A stretch of DNA of 64,000 bases, from NCBI RefSeq assembly GCF_008919445.1, contig NZ_VSLG01000001.1, positions 1 to 64,000 on the forward strand, given 5' to 3'. This document shows, piece after piece, positions 34,346 to 46,668 of the stretch. Position numbers and translations under genes: made by a program. The DNA is from Serinicoccus kebangsaanensis (lineage in GTDB: Bacteria > Actinomycetota > Actinomycetes > Actinomycetales > Dermatophilaceae). Each line of letters starts with the position of its first letter. Position 1 is the first letter of the stretch. The notes under the pieces are model-generated. The model was not told the origin of the DNA, made no database searches, and worked only from the letters and a program-made list of their open reading frames with translations.

Positions 34346-35676
34346 GCACCACACCACCCCTGCTCATCACGGGAGCCGACATCGAGGGGGAGGGAGCCGG
34401 TGACGTCCTCGTCGTCGACGGCACGATCCGCGCCGTGGGCGCCGACGCCGCCGCCGAGGCACCCCAGGACACCCAGCGCCTCGACGCCGACGGGCTGGTA
34501 CTGCTGCCCGGCCTGGTCGACCTGCACACCCACCTGCGCGAGCCCGGGCGGGAGGACGCCGAGACGGTCGAGTCAGGCTCGCAGGCTGCCGCCGTCGGCG
34601 GCTTCACCGCGGTGCTGGCGATGGCCAACACCACCCCGGTCACCGACTCGGCCGAGGTCGCCGAGACGGTCCTCGACCTGGGCCGTCGCGCGGGGTATGT
34701 CGACGTGCACCCGGTCGGCGCGGTCACCAAGGCGCTGGCCGGGGAGGAGCTGGCCGAGCTGGGGCTGATGGCGCGGTCCCGCGCACGGGTACGCGTCTTC
34801 TCCGACGACGGGAGGTGCGTGCACGACGCGCGGCTGATGCGCCGTGCCCTGGAGTACGTCAAGGCGTTCGACGGGGTGGTGTCGCAGCACGCGCAGGACC
34901 CCCGGCTGGCCGACGGCACGGCGTGCTGCCACGAGGGCGAGCTGTCCGGGCGGCTCGGGCTGCCCGGCTGGCCCGGCGTCGCCGAGGAGACGATCGTCGC
35001 CCGCGACGTCATGCTGGCCAGGCACACTGGCTCACGGGTGCACGTCGCGCACGTCTCCACGGCCGGCAGCGTCGAGGTCGTGCGCTGGGCCAAGGCGCAG
35101 GGGATCGCCGTCACCGCGGAGGTGACGCCGCACCACCTCATGCTGACCGAGGACGAGCTGGTCGGCTACGACCCGACCTTCAAGGTCAACCCGCCGCTGC
35201 GGCCGAGCGAGGACGCCCTGGTGCTGCGCCAGGCGCTCGCCGACGGCACCATCGACGCCGTGGCGACCGACCACGCCCCGCACGTCCGCCAGGACAAGGA
35301 GCACGCCTTCGCGGACGCCGCCTTCGGGATGCTCGGGCTGGAGACCGCGCTGCCGGTGGTGTCCACGGTGATGGTCGCGGAAGGCCTGATGACCTGGTCC
35401 GACGTGGCGCGCACCATGTCGACGACCCCCGCGCACATCGCCCGGCTGACCGACCAGGGCCAGGGCGTGGTCGCCGGTGCTTCGGCCCACCTCACGCTCG
35501 TCGACCCCACCCGCACCCACACGGTGGACCGGACGCTCTCGCGCTCGCTCTCCCGCAACAACCCCTGGCACGGGCGGACGCTCACCGGCGCCGTCCACCT
35601 GACGATGCTGCGAGGCCGGGTGACCGCGAGGAAAGGTCTGGTGTGGGGAAACACCACCGAGGAGAGCGACCAGTGA
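34342..35676 (+). CDS. pyrC: Dihydroorotase (type I)
   Basis: 444-residue amidohydrolase. Metal ligands appear in [14 protein letters not shown] (HxH), then the [10 protein letters not shown] and TPHHLML histidines and ATDHAPH (Asp). It closes carbamoyl-aspartate to dihydroorotate. GTG start overlapping pyrB, with AAGGAGA upstream. In Streptomyces a small membrane PH-domain gene follows pyrC; here carA follows directly through a GTGA overlap. Confidence 0.97.
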
Positions 35677-36875
35677 CGATGACGACCGAGCCCGCGCTGC
35701 TCGTCCTCGAGGACGGCCGGACCTTCCACGGCGAGGCCTACGGCGCCCGCGGCCGCACCGTCGGCGAGGCGGTCTTCTGCACCGGGATGACCGGATACCA
35801 GGAGACCCTGACCGACCCGTCCTACCACCGCCAGGTCGTGGTCATGACCGCTCCGCACATCGGCAACACCGGCGTCAACACCACGGACATGGAGAGCCAG
35901 CGCATCTGGGTGGCCGGGTATGTCGTCCGCGACCCGGCCATCCGTCCGTCCAACTGGCGCTCCCAGGGTGACCTCGAGGACGCGCTGACCGACGCCGGGG
36001 TGGTCGGCATCAGCGGTGTCGACACCCGGGCCATCACCCGTCATCTCCGCGACCGCGGGGCGATGCGGGTCGGCATCTTCTCCGGGGAGTCCGCGCAGGC
36101 CGCGCCCGCAGAGCTGCTGCGCACCGTCACGCAGACCCCGCGGATGGCGGGCTCCGCGCTGGCCGCCGAGGTCTCGACCGAGGAGGCGTATGTCGTGTCC
36201 CCGCCCGAGGGGACGCCGACCAGGTTCCGGGTCGCGGCCCTCGACCTGGGGATCAAGGGGATGACGCCCGCCCTGATGGCGCGCCGCGGGATCGAGGTGC
36301 ACGTGCTGCCCAGCCGCACCACCGTCGAGGAACTGCTCGTGCTGGAGCCGGACGGCGTCTTCTTCTCCAACGGACCGGGCGACCCGGCCACCGCCGAGCA
36401 CGAGGTGGAGCTGCTGCGCGGCGTGCTGGACCGGGGCATACCGTTCTTCGGCATCTGCTTCGGCAACCAGCTGCTGGGGCGGGCCCTGGGCCTCGGGACC
36501 TACAAGCTGGCCTTCGGGCACCGCGGCATCAACCAGCCCGTGCTGGACCGCACCACCGGCAAGGTCGAGGTGACCAGCCACAACCACGGCTTCGCCATCG
36601 CCTGGCCGGAGGGGGTGCCGACCGACGAGCAGGTCGACACGCCCTACGGGCGGGTGCGTTGCGACCACGTGGCCCTGAACGACGACGTCGTGGAGGGCCT
36701 GGCCTGCGTGGACGTGCCCGCCTTCAGCGTGCAGTACCACCCCGAGGCGGCCGCCGGCCCGCACGACGCGGAGTACCTCTTCGACCGCTTCGTCGACCTG
36801 CTCGAGCGGCACGCCTCCGAGCCGGGCGCCGACGCCGCCCCGTCCACCCCCGGTCCCACCCAGCAGGAGTCCTGA
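35673..36875 (+). CDS. carA: Carbamoyl-phosphate synthase small subunit
   Basis: 400 residues. The N-terminal CPSase domain ([20 protein letters not shown]) is followed by a class I glutamine amidotransferase with the nucleophile in [15 protein letters not shown] and the His/Glu dyad in VQYHPEA. It supplies ammonia to CarB. GTG at 35673 is preferred because GAGGAG is eight bases upstream and it overlaps the pyrC stop; the ATG at 35679 is the alternative. Confidence 0.96.
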   Translation: MTMTTEPALLVLEDGRTFHGEAYGARGRTVGEAVFCTGMTGYQETLTDPSYHRQVVVMTAPHIGNTGVNTTDMESQRIWVAGYVVRDPAIRPSNWRSQGDLEDALTDAGVVGISGVDTRAITRHLRDRGAMRVGIFSGESAQAAPAELLRTVTQTPRMAGSALAAEVSTEEAYVVSPPEGTPTRFRVAALDLGIKGMTPALMARRGIEVHVLPSRTTVEELLVLEPDGVFFSNGPGDPATAEHEVELLRGVLDRGIPFFGICFGNQLLGRALGLGTYKLAFGHRGINQPVLDRTTGKVEVTSHNHGFAIAWPEGVPTDEQVDTPYGRVRCDHVALNDDVVEGLACVDVPAFSVQYHPEAAAGPHDAEYLFDRFVDLLERHASEPGADAAPSTPGPTQQES

Positions 36876-36877
36876 GC

Positions 36878-40222
<3,345 letters not shown>

Positions 40223-40232
40223 GGCCCTGGGG

Positions 40233-41030
40233 ATGACGCGCGCCGGCACCGCCACCCACCCGTCCCCGGTGGTGGAGGCCCAGGTGATGCTCACCAGGGC
40301 CAGCGGCGCCTATGACGTGCTGAGCCTGTCGGTGCCGCCGGCTCCGATGTGGGAGCGGACCCGCCCCGGACAGTTCCTCGTGCTGCCGGGCGACCCGGCC
40401 CGCGGTCGGACGCTGCCGTCGCTGCTGTGGGTGGCCGGGGTGAGCGTGGACCGGATCCACGGCACGACGGTGGACGTGGTCGTGCCCGCCGGCCACCCGC
40501 TCGGAGCCGCGCAGGAGCAGCGGCTGCTCGGCCCGTTGGGGCGCGGCTTCGGGCTGCCCGCCGAGCCGGTCCCGGCCCTGGTGGCCGGGCACGAGGCCGC
40601 CGTCACGCCGTTGCGGTGGCTGGTCTCCCAGCTGCGGGACCGGGGGAGCAGGGTGGACGCGGTGCTGTCGGCCGACGACCCGGACCGTCACCTCGAGGTC
40701 GGAGCCCTGCGTCGGCAGGCCGCCTCGGTGGTGCTGACCACGGGCGCCCACCTGGAGCGTGCCGTGACCGACCGGCTGGACGCCGAGCCGGAGCTCGCCG
40801 TCGTCTTCGCCGCCGGGTCCCGGCCCCAGGTGCGGGCGGTGGCGGCGGCCGCCCGCCGGGCCGGCCGGGCGGTGCGCGTGGCCGCGCTGGACCTGGCCGA
40901 GCCGGTGCTGTGCGGCACCGGGATCTGCGGCCAGTGCGACGTGCCGGTCGACGGCGGCGCGCGGATGCTGCGCGCCTGCCTGGAGGGCCCGGTGGTGCCG
41001 GGGGAGTGGCTCGTCGATGCAGCGGGGTGA
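40233..41030 (+). CDS. PyrK-like iron-sulfur flavoprotein subunit, divergent
   Basis: 265 residues, ferredoxin-reductase fold related to the electron-transfer subunit of type 1B dihydroorotate dehydrogenase. The C-terminal [2Fe-2S] ligands are intact: C227-x4-C232-x2-C235-x13-C249. The nucleotide side is altered: the glycine-rich NAD loop is VAGHEAAVTPLRWL instead of a GG-G-APL form, and the FAD motif RP-S is RTLPSLLW. ATG at 40233 gives the better N-terminus; an upstream ATG overlaps carB. It overlaps the PyrD-like gene by 14 bases, which suggests a working pair. Confidence 0.75.
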   Translation: MTRAGTATHPSPVVEAQVMLTRASGAYDVLSLSVPPAPMWERTRPGQFLVLPGDPARGRTLPSLLWVAGVSVDRIHGTTVDVVVPAGHPLGAAQEQRLLGPLGRGFGLPAEPVPALVAGHEAAVTPLRWLVSQLRDRGSRVDAVLSADDPDRHLEVGALRRQAASVVLTTGAHLERAVTDRLDAEPELAVVFAAGSRPQVRAVAAAARRAGRAVRVAALDLAEPVLCGTGICGQCDVPVDGGARMLRACLEGPVVPGEWLVDAAG

Positions 41031-41838
41031 GGAGCTGCCACGGGTGTGGATCGCGCCCGGCGCGGTCGACGACGTGCGCGGGCTGCTGCGGTTCGGGTCG
41101 CTGGACCGGCTGCTGGTGCCGGTCGGCCCGGTCGTCGCCGAGCACGCCGGCGCGGCCGCTCCCGGTCCGGCCCTGGTCCACGGTCCGGGGCCGGGAGGGG
41201 TGGAGCACGACGCCGCCCGCGGCATACCTCTGCTGGAGGCCGTGGACCGGCTGCGCTGGTGCGCGACCCGCGGGCTGCGGACGGTGGTGGTCGTGCGCGG
41301 ACAGACGCCCTCGGAGCCGGCGGCCCTGGCCGGGAGGCTGTGCCGTGGTCTCGAGGGTGACGCGGTGGGCGCCGTGGAGGTGGACCTGCGTGCCGCGGAC
41401 GACCAGCAGGCTCTCAAGGTGATGGCGCGGCTGCGCGAGGAGACGCCCCGCGACCTGCTGCTGCTGGCCCGGCTGTCCGCGCTCCAGGCCGACCTGGTGG
41501 GTGTTGCCCGCGGTGCGGTCGCCGGCGGTGCCGGTGCCGTGGTCGTGTGCGGGTCGGTGCCCCTGGGCCGGGGGCGGTGGTGGTCCGGGCCGTCGACCGG
41601 CGCGATCTCCCGGTCCGGGGTGCAGGCGCTGGCGCAGGCGGCGCAGGAGCAGCGGTGGCCGCCGGTCCCGATGGTCGCGGCCGGGGGCGTCCACGACCCG
41701 GACAGTGCCGACGCCGCCCTGGCGGCCGGGGCCGTCGCGGTCCAGCTCGGCACCGCGCTGTGGGCCGACCCGACCGTGCTGTGGAGCGTGGCCGCGCACC
41801 TCGAGGGCCGAGGCGATCCTGCGGACCGGACCGGATGA
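41017..41838 (+). CDS. Dihydroorotate-dehydrogenase-like protein with degenerate active site
   Basis: 273 residues, recognisable as a PyrD-type barrel mainly by its C-terminal half: SGPSTGAISRSGVQALAQ and PMVAAGGVHDPDSADAALAA followed by GAVAVQLGTALWADP, which match the FMN-phosphate loops. Residues expected for catalysis are missing: the N-x-S-C-P-N segment is VDLRAAD, the Lys of VKLSPN is replaced (LLARLS), and the Asn of the INT strand is VVCGS. The N-terminal substrate lid is shortened. By position it should be pyrD; by sequence it may be inactive or work on something else. A quinone-type pyrD elsewhere would explain survival. Confidence 0.7.
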   Translation: MQRGEELPRVWIAPGAVDDVRGLLRFGSLDRLLVPVGPVVAEHAGAAAPGPALVHGPGPGGVEHDAARGIPLLEAVDRLRWCATRGLRTVVVVRGQTPSEPAALAGRLCRGLEGDAVGAVEVDLRAADDQQALKVMARLREETPRDLLLLARLSALQADLVGVARGAVAGGAGAVVVCGSVPLGRGRWWSGPSTGAISRSGVQALAQAAQEQRWPPVPMVAAGGVHDPDSADAALAAGAVAVQLGTALWADPTVLWSVAAHLEGRGDPADRTG

Positions 41839-41857
41839 AGACAAGGATGGTGTCGTC

Positions 41858-42721
41858 GTGACCGAACAGCCGAAGAGCTCCTCCCGCCCCGTACCCGACC
41901 GGTTCGGGGTCAGGCTGGCCGAGGCGATCCGCTCGCGCGGACCGCTGTGCCTGGGCCTGGACCCGCACACCGGGCTGCTCGAGCTCTGGGGCCTGCCGGA
42001 CACCCCCGCGGGTGTCCGTGAGTTCTGCTCGCTCGCCCTCGAGGGCGCGGCGCCGACCTGCGCCGCGGTCAAGCCGCAGTCCGCGTTCTTCGAGCGGCAC
42101 GGGTCCGCCGGGGTGGCTGTGCTGGAGGAGGTCCTCGCCGCGTGCCGCGAGCGCGGCCTGCTCACGGTGCTCGACGTCAAACGGGGCGACATCGGCTCCA
42201 CCATGCTCGGGTATGCCGAGGCATACCTGGGCGACGGCTCGCCGCTCGCGGCGGACGCGCTGACGCTGAGCCCCTATCTCGGCTACGAGTCGCTGCGTCC
42301 GGCCCTCGACCTGGCCCGCCAGACCGGGCGGGGAGCCTTCGTGCTGACCCGCACGTCGAACCCCGAGGGCACCCAGGTGCAGGGGTGCGGCCGGCCGACC
42401 GTGGCGGAGCAGGTCATGCGGGAGGTGCACCGGGAGAGCGCCGGCCAGGAGCCGTGCGGCGACGTCGGGATGGTCCTCGGCGCCACGGTCGACCTGGTCG
42501 CCGAGGGCCTGCGCGTCGAGGACTCGCCGGCGCCGGTCCTGACCCCCGGGGTCGGTGCCCAGGGGGCGGACGAGCACGACGTCGCCCGGTCCTTCGGCGG
42601 GGCGCGGGGCCGGGTTCTGGTCCCGATCTCGCGCGGCATCCTCGGCGCCGGGGCGGACGCGGTCCCGGAGGCGGCTGCCCGGTGGGCCGAGCGGCTGGCC
42701 ACCGCCATGGGCTCCGACTGA
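41858..42721 (+). CDS. pyrF: Orotidine 5'-phosphate decarboxylase (type 2)
   Basis: 287 residues. The catalytic K-D-K-D region is VLDVKRGDIGSTMLGYAEAY, and other family segments are LCLGLDPHTGLL, AAVKPQSAFFE and LTPGVGAQG. This is the longer PyrF form found in mycobacteria and myxobacteria. It converts OMP to UMP, ending the operon. GTG at 41858, with AAGGATGG upstream. Confidence 0.96.
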   Translation: MTEQPKSSSRPVPDRFGVRLAEAIRSRGPLCLGLDPHTGLLELWGLPDTPAGVREFCSLALEGAAPTCAAVKPQSAFFERHGSAGVAVLEEVLAACRERGLLTVLDVKRGDIGSTMLGYAEAYLGDGSPLAADALTLSPYLGYESLRPALDLARQTGRGAFVLTRTSNPEGTQVQGCGRPTVAEQVMREVHRESAGQEPCGDVGMVLGATVDLVAEGLRVEDSPAPVLTPGVGAQGADEHDVARSFGGARGRVLVPISRGILGAGADAVPEAAARWAERLATAMGSD

Positions 42722-42768
42722 TCCCGGCGTCCCCGCGCTCACCTGCGCCGCAGCGGCCGGCTCCGGGG

Positions 42769-42798
42769 TTGGCACGGGGACTTCCGGGTCGCTATGTT
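42769..42798 (+). promoter_or_regulatory. Promoter of mihF
   Basis: TTGGCA (42769-74) and TATGTT (42793-98) are separated by 18 bases: the best two-part sigma-A type promoter in the window. About 40 bases of leader follow, ending in AAGGAGTAGG before the GTG. Confidence 0.7.
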
Positions 42799-42848
42799 CG
42801 ACCGAACCAGGGTTTCCCCTGGGCACTGGACGACGAAGGAGTAGGACC

Positions 42849-43166
42849 GTGGCCCTTCCTGAGCTGACGCCGGAGCAGCGTGCCGACGCCCTCGCCAAGG
42901 CGGCCGCCGCCCGTCGCGAGCGAGCAGCCGTGAAGAACCGCCTGAAGAACTCGCAGGGGTCCTTGAAGGACGTCATCGCCGAGGGCAAGGAGAACGACGT
43001 CATCGGCAAGATGAAGGTGTCGGCGCTGCTGGAGTCGATGCCGGGGGTGGGGCGGGTCAGGGCACGCCAGCTCATGGAGGACATCGGGATCTCCGAGAGC
43101 CGTCGGGTCCGGGGGCTGGGCGCCAACCAGGTGCACCACCTGCTCGACCACTTCAGCGGCCGCTGA
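42849..43166 (+). CDS. mihF: Mycobacterial-type integration host factor (mIHF)
   Basis: 105-residue nucleoid-associated protein: [20 protein letters not shown] start, basic helix, and an H2TH-like DNA-binding core ([20 protein letters not shown]). Unrelated in fold to proteobacterial IHF. The GTG start has a strong AAGGAG site. Its place between pyrF and gmk is conserved in actinobacteria, and it has its own good promoter. Confidence 0.96.
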   Translation: MALPELTPEQRADALAKAAAARRERAAVKNRLKNSQGSLKDVIAEGKENDVIGKMKVSALLESMPGVGRVRARQLMEDIGISESRRVRGLGANQVHHLLDHFSGR

Positions 43167-43222
43167 GCACCGCACACGCGCCCGGGCCGCGGCACGCCGT
43201 CCAGGCAGGGGGTCCGAGACTG

Positions 43223-43774
43223 GTGGTGCTGGCCGGTCCGACGGCGGTCGGCAAGGGGACGGTGGCCGCCTACGTGCGCGAGCATCATCCCGACGTCTGG
43301 CTGTCGGTGTCGGCGACCACCCGTCGACCGCGGCCCACCGAGCGTGACGGGGAGCACTACTTCTTCGTCGACGACGAGGAGTTCGACCGGCTGGAGCGGG
43401 ACGGGCAGCTGCTGGAGTGGGCGACCGTCCACGGCCGCGCCCGCTACGGCACGCCCCGCGGCCCGGTGCAGGACTCGCTGCAGCGGGGGCGTCCGACGAT
43501 GCTGGAGATCGACCTGCAGGGGGCACGGCAGGTGCGCGAGGCGATGCCGGAGGCGCTCTTCGTCTTCCTGGCACCGCCGAGCTGGGAGGAGCTGGTGCAC
43601 CGGCTGGTCGGTCGAGGCACCGAGTCCGAGGAGGAGCGGGACCGCCGGCTGGAGACCGCCCGCACCGAGCTGGCCGCCGCGCAGGAGTTCGACGTGACCA
43701 TCGTCAACGACGATGTCGCCCGGGCCGCCGAAGAACTCGTATCATTGATGGTCGACCCCCGAACGAAGGACTGA
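43223..43774 (+). CDS. gmk: Guanylate kinase
   Basis: 183 residues as annotated. Walker [20 protein letters not shown]-binding [20 protein letters not shown] and [11 protein letters not shown]-type [14 protein letters not shown] are intact. The start is uncertain: from GTG 43223 the P-loop comes at residue 4, slightly short for the family, and the frame stays open back to a CTG at 43163 that overlaps the mihF stop (CTGAGC). No ATG or GTG lies between, so either the short form or a CTG start is used. It phosphorylates GMP. Confidence 0.93.
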   Translation: MVLAGPTAVGKGTVAAYVREHHPDVWLSVSATTRRPRPTERDGEHYFFVDDEEFDRLERDGQLLEWATVHGRARYGTPRGPVQDSLQRGRPTMLEIDLQGARQVREAMPEALFVFLAPPSWEELVHRLVGRGTESEEERDRRLETARTELAAAQEFDVTIVNDDVARAAEELVSLMVDPRTKD

Positions 43775-43781
43775 GACAAGC

Positions 43782-44051
43782 GTGAGTGGAACCGGCACCA
43801 TCGCCCACCCCGACGGCATCACCAACCCGCCCATCGACAGCCTGCTCAAGCGTGCGGACAGCAAGTACGCCCTGGTGATCTATGCCGCGAAGCGCGCGCG
43901 CCAGATCAATGCCTACTACTCCCAGCTCAGCGAGGGGCTGCTGGAGTACGTCGGGCCGCTGGTCGAGGCGGACGCGACCGACAAGCCGCTGTCGATCGCG
44001 CTGCACGAGGTCGACCAGGGCAAGCTGCACACCAGCTCGCCCGAGAGCTGA
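43782..44051 (+). CDS. rpoZ: RNA polymerase omega subunit
   Basis: 89 residues: [20 protein letters not shown], then [17 protein letters not shown], the conserved contact helices with beta'. It assists assembly of RNA polymerase. GTG start with GAAGGA upstream, seven bases after gmk. gmk-rpoZ-coaBC is the usual order. Confidence 0.96.
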   Translation: MSGTGTIAHPDGITNPPIDSLLKRADSKYALVIYAAKRARQINAYYSQLSEGLLEYVGPLVEADATDKPLSIALHEVDQGKLHTSSPES

Positions 44052-44086
44052 CCCACCGTCCCGAGGTGAGCGGACGGGGCGGCGGC

Positions 44087-45343
44087 ATGCGTGTGGTCCT
44101 CGGCGTCTCCGGCGGCATCGCCGCCTACAAGGCGTGCTCCGTGCTGCGGCTGCTGACCGAGGCCGGGCACGAGGTCACGGTGGTGCCGACCCGCGCCGCG
44201 CTGCGCTTCGTGGGTGCGCCCACCTGGGAGGCGCTGAGCGGCCGCCCGGTCTCCGCCGAGGTCTGGGACGACGTCCCCCAGGTGCCGCACGTGCGGCTCG
44301 GCCAGCAGGCCGACCTGGTGCTCGTGGCCCCGGCCACCGCGGACCTGCTCGCGCGCGCGGCGCACGGGCTGGCCGACGACCTGCTCACCTCGACCCTGCT
44401 CACCGCACGGTGCCCGGTCGTGCTGGCCCCCGCCATGCATACCGAGATGTGGACCCACCCGGCCACCGTGGACAACGTCCGCACCCTGCGCGACCGCGGG
44501 GTGCACGTGATCGAGCCGGCCTCCGGCCGGCTCACCGGCGCGGACACCGGACCCGGCCGGCTGCCCGAGCCCGAGGAGATCGTCGAGGCCGCCCTGGCCG
44601 CGGTGGGTCGGTCTCCCGCCCCGACCGGCGCGACGGGGGACGTCGATCTCGCCGGCCGTCACGTCGTCGTCACGGCGGGCGGCACGCGGGAGCCGCTGGA
44701 CCCGGTGCGCTTCCTGGGCAACCGGTCCTCCGGCAAGCAGGGGTATGCCGTCGCGGCCGAGGCCGCCCGGCGCGGGGCCCGCGTCACGCTCGTGAGCGCG
44801 AACGCCCAGCTGGCCGCCCCTGCCGGGTGCGACGTGGTGGACGTGCAGACGGCGCTGGACCTGGAGCGCGCCGTCACCGGCCTGGTGCAGGAGGGGGACG
44901 TGGACGCCGTCGTCATGGCGGCCGCGGTGGCCGACTTCCGCCCGGCCCACTACGCCGAGGCCAAGATCAAGAAGACTCACGGTGCCGGGGACGAGAGCGC
45001 ACCGACCATCGAGCTGGTGCGCAACCCGGACATCCTCGCGGGGCTGGTGCGGCGGCGCGACGAGACCGGCGGGCGCGACCCCTACCTCGTCGGCTTCGCC
45101 GCAGAGACCGGCGACGGCACCGGGGACGTCCTGTCGCTGGCGCGGGCCAAGCTGGAGCGCAAGGGCTGCGACCTGCTGGTGGCCAACGAGGTGGGCGCCG
45201 ACAAGACCTTCGGCCAGGATCACACCACGGTGCACCTGCTGGACCCCGGCGCCGACGAGGACGAGGTGGTCACCGTGGGTCCGGCGACCAAGGCCCACGT
45301 CGCCGAGGCGATCTGGGACCACGTCGCGCCGCTGCTTCCCTGA
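44087..45343 (+). CDS. coaBC: Bifunctional phosphopantothenoylcysteine decarboxylase / phosphopantothenate-cysteine ligase
   Basis: 418 residues. The N-terminal flavin decarboxylase (MRVVLGVSGGIAAYKACSVL; APAMHTEMW; LTGADTGPGRLPEPEE) uses the PAMH variant normal in actinobacteria rather than PAMN. The C-terminal ligase has TAGGTREPLDPVRFLGNRSS and AAAVADFRPA. Two coenzyme A steps are joined in one protein. ATG 44087 gives the family N-terminus; GTG 44066 in the same frame adds seven residues. Confidence 0.95.
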   Translation: MRVVLGVSGGIAAYKACSVLRLLTEAGHEVTVVPTRAALRFVGAPTWEALSGRPVSAEVWDDVPQVPHVRLGQQADLVLVAPATADLLARAAHGLADDLLTSTLLTARCPVVLAPAMHTEMWTHPATVDNVRTLRDRGVHVIEPASGRLTGADTGPGRLPEPEEIVEAALAAVGRSPAPTGATGDVDLAGRHVVVTAGGTREPLDPVRFLGNRSSGKQGYAVAAEAARRGARVTLVSANAQLAAPAGCDVVDVQTALDLERAVTGLVQEGDVDAVVMAAAVADFRPAHYAEAKIKKTHGAGDESAPTIELVRNPDILAGLVRRRDETGGRDPYLVGFAAETGDGTGDVLSLARAKLERKGCDLLVANEVGADKTFGQDHTTVHLLDPGADEDEVVTVGPATKAHVAEAIWDHVAPLLP

Positions 45344-45380
45344 GGTCGGCCGGGGGCCCTGGTGTGTCCCACCGCCCCCG

Positions 45381-45386
45381 TAGACT
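45381..45386 (+). promoter_or_regulatory. -10 box of metK
   Basis: TAGACT about 45 bases before the ATG. The short leader has GAAGGAG (45418-24) and no room for a SAM riboswitch. Confidence 0.6.
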
Positions 45387-45431
45387 CACCCGCGTCAGTC
45401 AGCAGCCGCTGCCCCGCGAAGGAGTCGTCCC

Positions 45432-46646
45432 ATGACCCGCCTGTTCACCTCGGAGTCCGTCACCGAGGGCCACCCCGACAAGATCTGCGACCAGATCAGC
45501 GACGCCATCCTGGACGACCTGCTCGCGCAGGACCCGCACTCGCGCGTCGCGGTGGAGACGATGGTCACGACCGGTCTGGTGCACGTCGCGGGTGAGGTCC
45601 GCACCCAGGGGTACTCCAACATCGCACAGCTGGTCCGGCAGACGATCCTGGACATCGGCTACGACAACTCGCACAAGGGCTTCGACGGGCGCACCTGCGG
45701 CGTGGAGATCTCCATCGGGGACCAGTCGATGGACATCGCCACCGGGGTCGACGACGCGGTGACGACCCGGGGCGACGACACGGCCCACCGCTACGACCAC
45801 CAGGGGGCGGGGGACCAGGGGCTGATGTTCGGCTACGCCTGCGACGACACCCCCGAGCTGATGCCGCTGCCGGCCTTCCTGGCCCACCGGCTGGCCGAGC
45901 GGCTCGCCTCGGTGCGCAAGAGCGGGGAGCTGGACTACCTCCGGCCCGACGGCAAGACCCAGGTCACCATCGCCTACGACGGCGACCGTGCCGTCCGGCT
46001 GGACACGGTCGTCCTGTCCACGCAGCACGCGCACGGCATCGATCTCGAGGACCAGCTCACCCCGGACATCCGCGAGCGGGTCATCACCCCGGTCCTGGAC
46101 GACGCGCACGCCGCGGGCGTGGAGCTCAAGACCGACGGCTACCGGATGCTGGTCAACCCCACCGGGGTCTTCACCATCGGCGGTCCGATGGGGGACGCCG
46201 GGCTGACCGGGCGCAAGGTCATCGTCGACACCTACGGCGGCATGGCACGGCACGGCGGCGGAGCCTTCTCCGGCAAGGACCCCTCCAAGGTGGACCGGAG
46301 CGCGGCCTACGCGATGCGGTGGGCCGCCAAGAACGTCGTCGCCGCGGGGCTGGCCCGCCGGTGCGAGCTCCAGGTGGCGTACGCCATCGGCTACCCGCGC
46401 CCGGTCGGCCTCTACGTCGAGACGTTCGGCACCGAGACGGTGCCCGTCCAGCGCATCCAGGAGGCGGTCACCGAGGTCTTCGACCTGCGGCCGGCGGCGC
46501 TGGTGGACCAGCTCGACCTGCTCCGCCCGATCTACCGTCCGACCGCCGCCTACGGCCACTTCGGCCGCAGCGAGGCCCCTGGCCTGGTCGACGGCTTCAC
46601 CTGGGAGCGGCTGGACCGGGTCGACGCCCTGCGCGCCGCCGTCTGA
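45432..46646 (+). CDS. metK: S-adenosylmethionine synthetase
   Basis: 404 residues. Signatures [32 protein letters not shown] and the P-loop-like [16 protein letters not shown] are intact. It makes SAM from methionine and ATP. metK before priA is the conserved actinobacterial arrangement; 22 bases separate them. Confidence 0.98.
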   Translation: MTRLFTSESVTEGHPDKICDQISDAILDDLLAQDPHSRVAVETMVTTGLVHVAGEVRTQGYSNIAQLVRQTILDIGYDNSHKGFDGRTCGVEISIGDQSMDIATGVDDAVTTRGDDTAHRYDHQGAGDQGLMFGYACDDTPELMPLPAFLAHRLAERLASVRKSGELDYLRPDGKTQVTIAYDGDRAVRLDTVVLSTQHAHGIDLEDQLTPDIRERVITPVLDDAHAAGVELKTDGYRMLVNPTGVFTIGGPMGDAGLTGRKVIVDTYGGMARHGGGAFSGKDPSKVDRSAAYAMRWAAKNVVAAGLARRCELQVAYAIGYPRPVGLYVETFGTETVPVQRIQEAVTEVFDLRPAALVDQLDLLRPIYRPTAAYGHFGRSEAPGLVDGFTWERLDRVDALRAAV

Positions 46647-46668
46647 GGGCTCCGGGGGCCGGGCGTCG

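Noticed and set aside
45387-45431. SAM riboswitch upstream of metK
   Set aside because: The leader from the likely -10 box is only about 40 bases and lacks any multi-helix junction.
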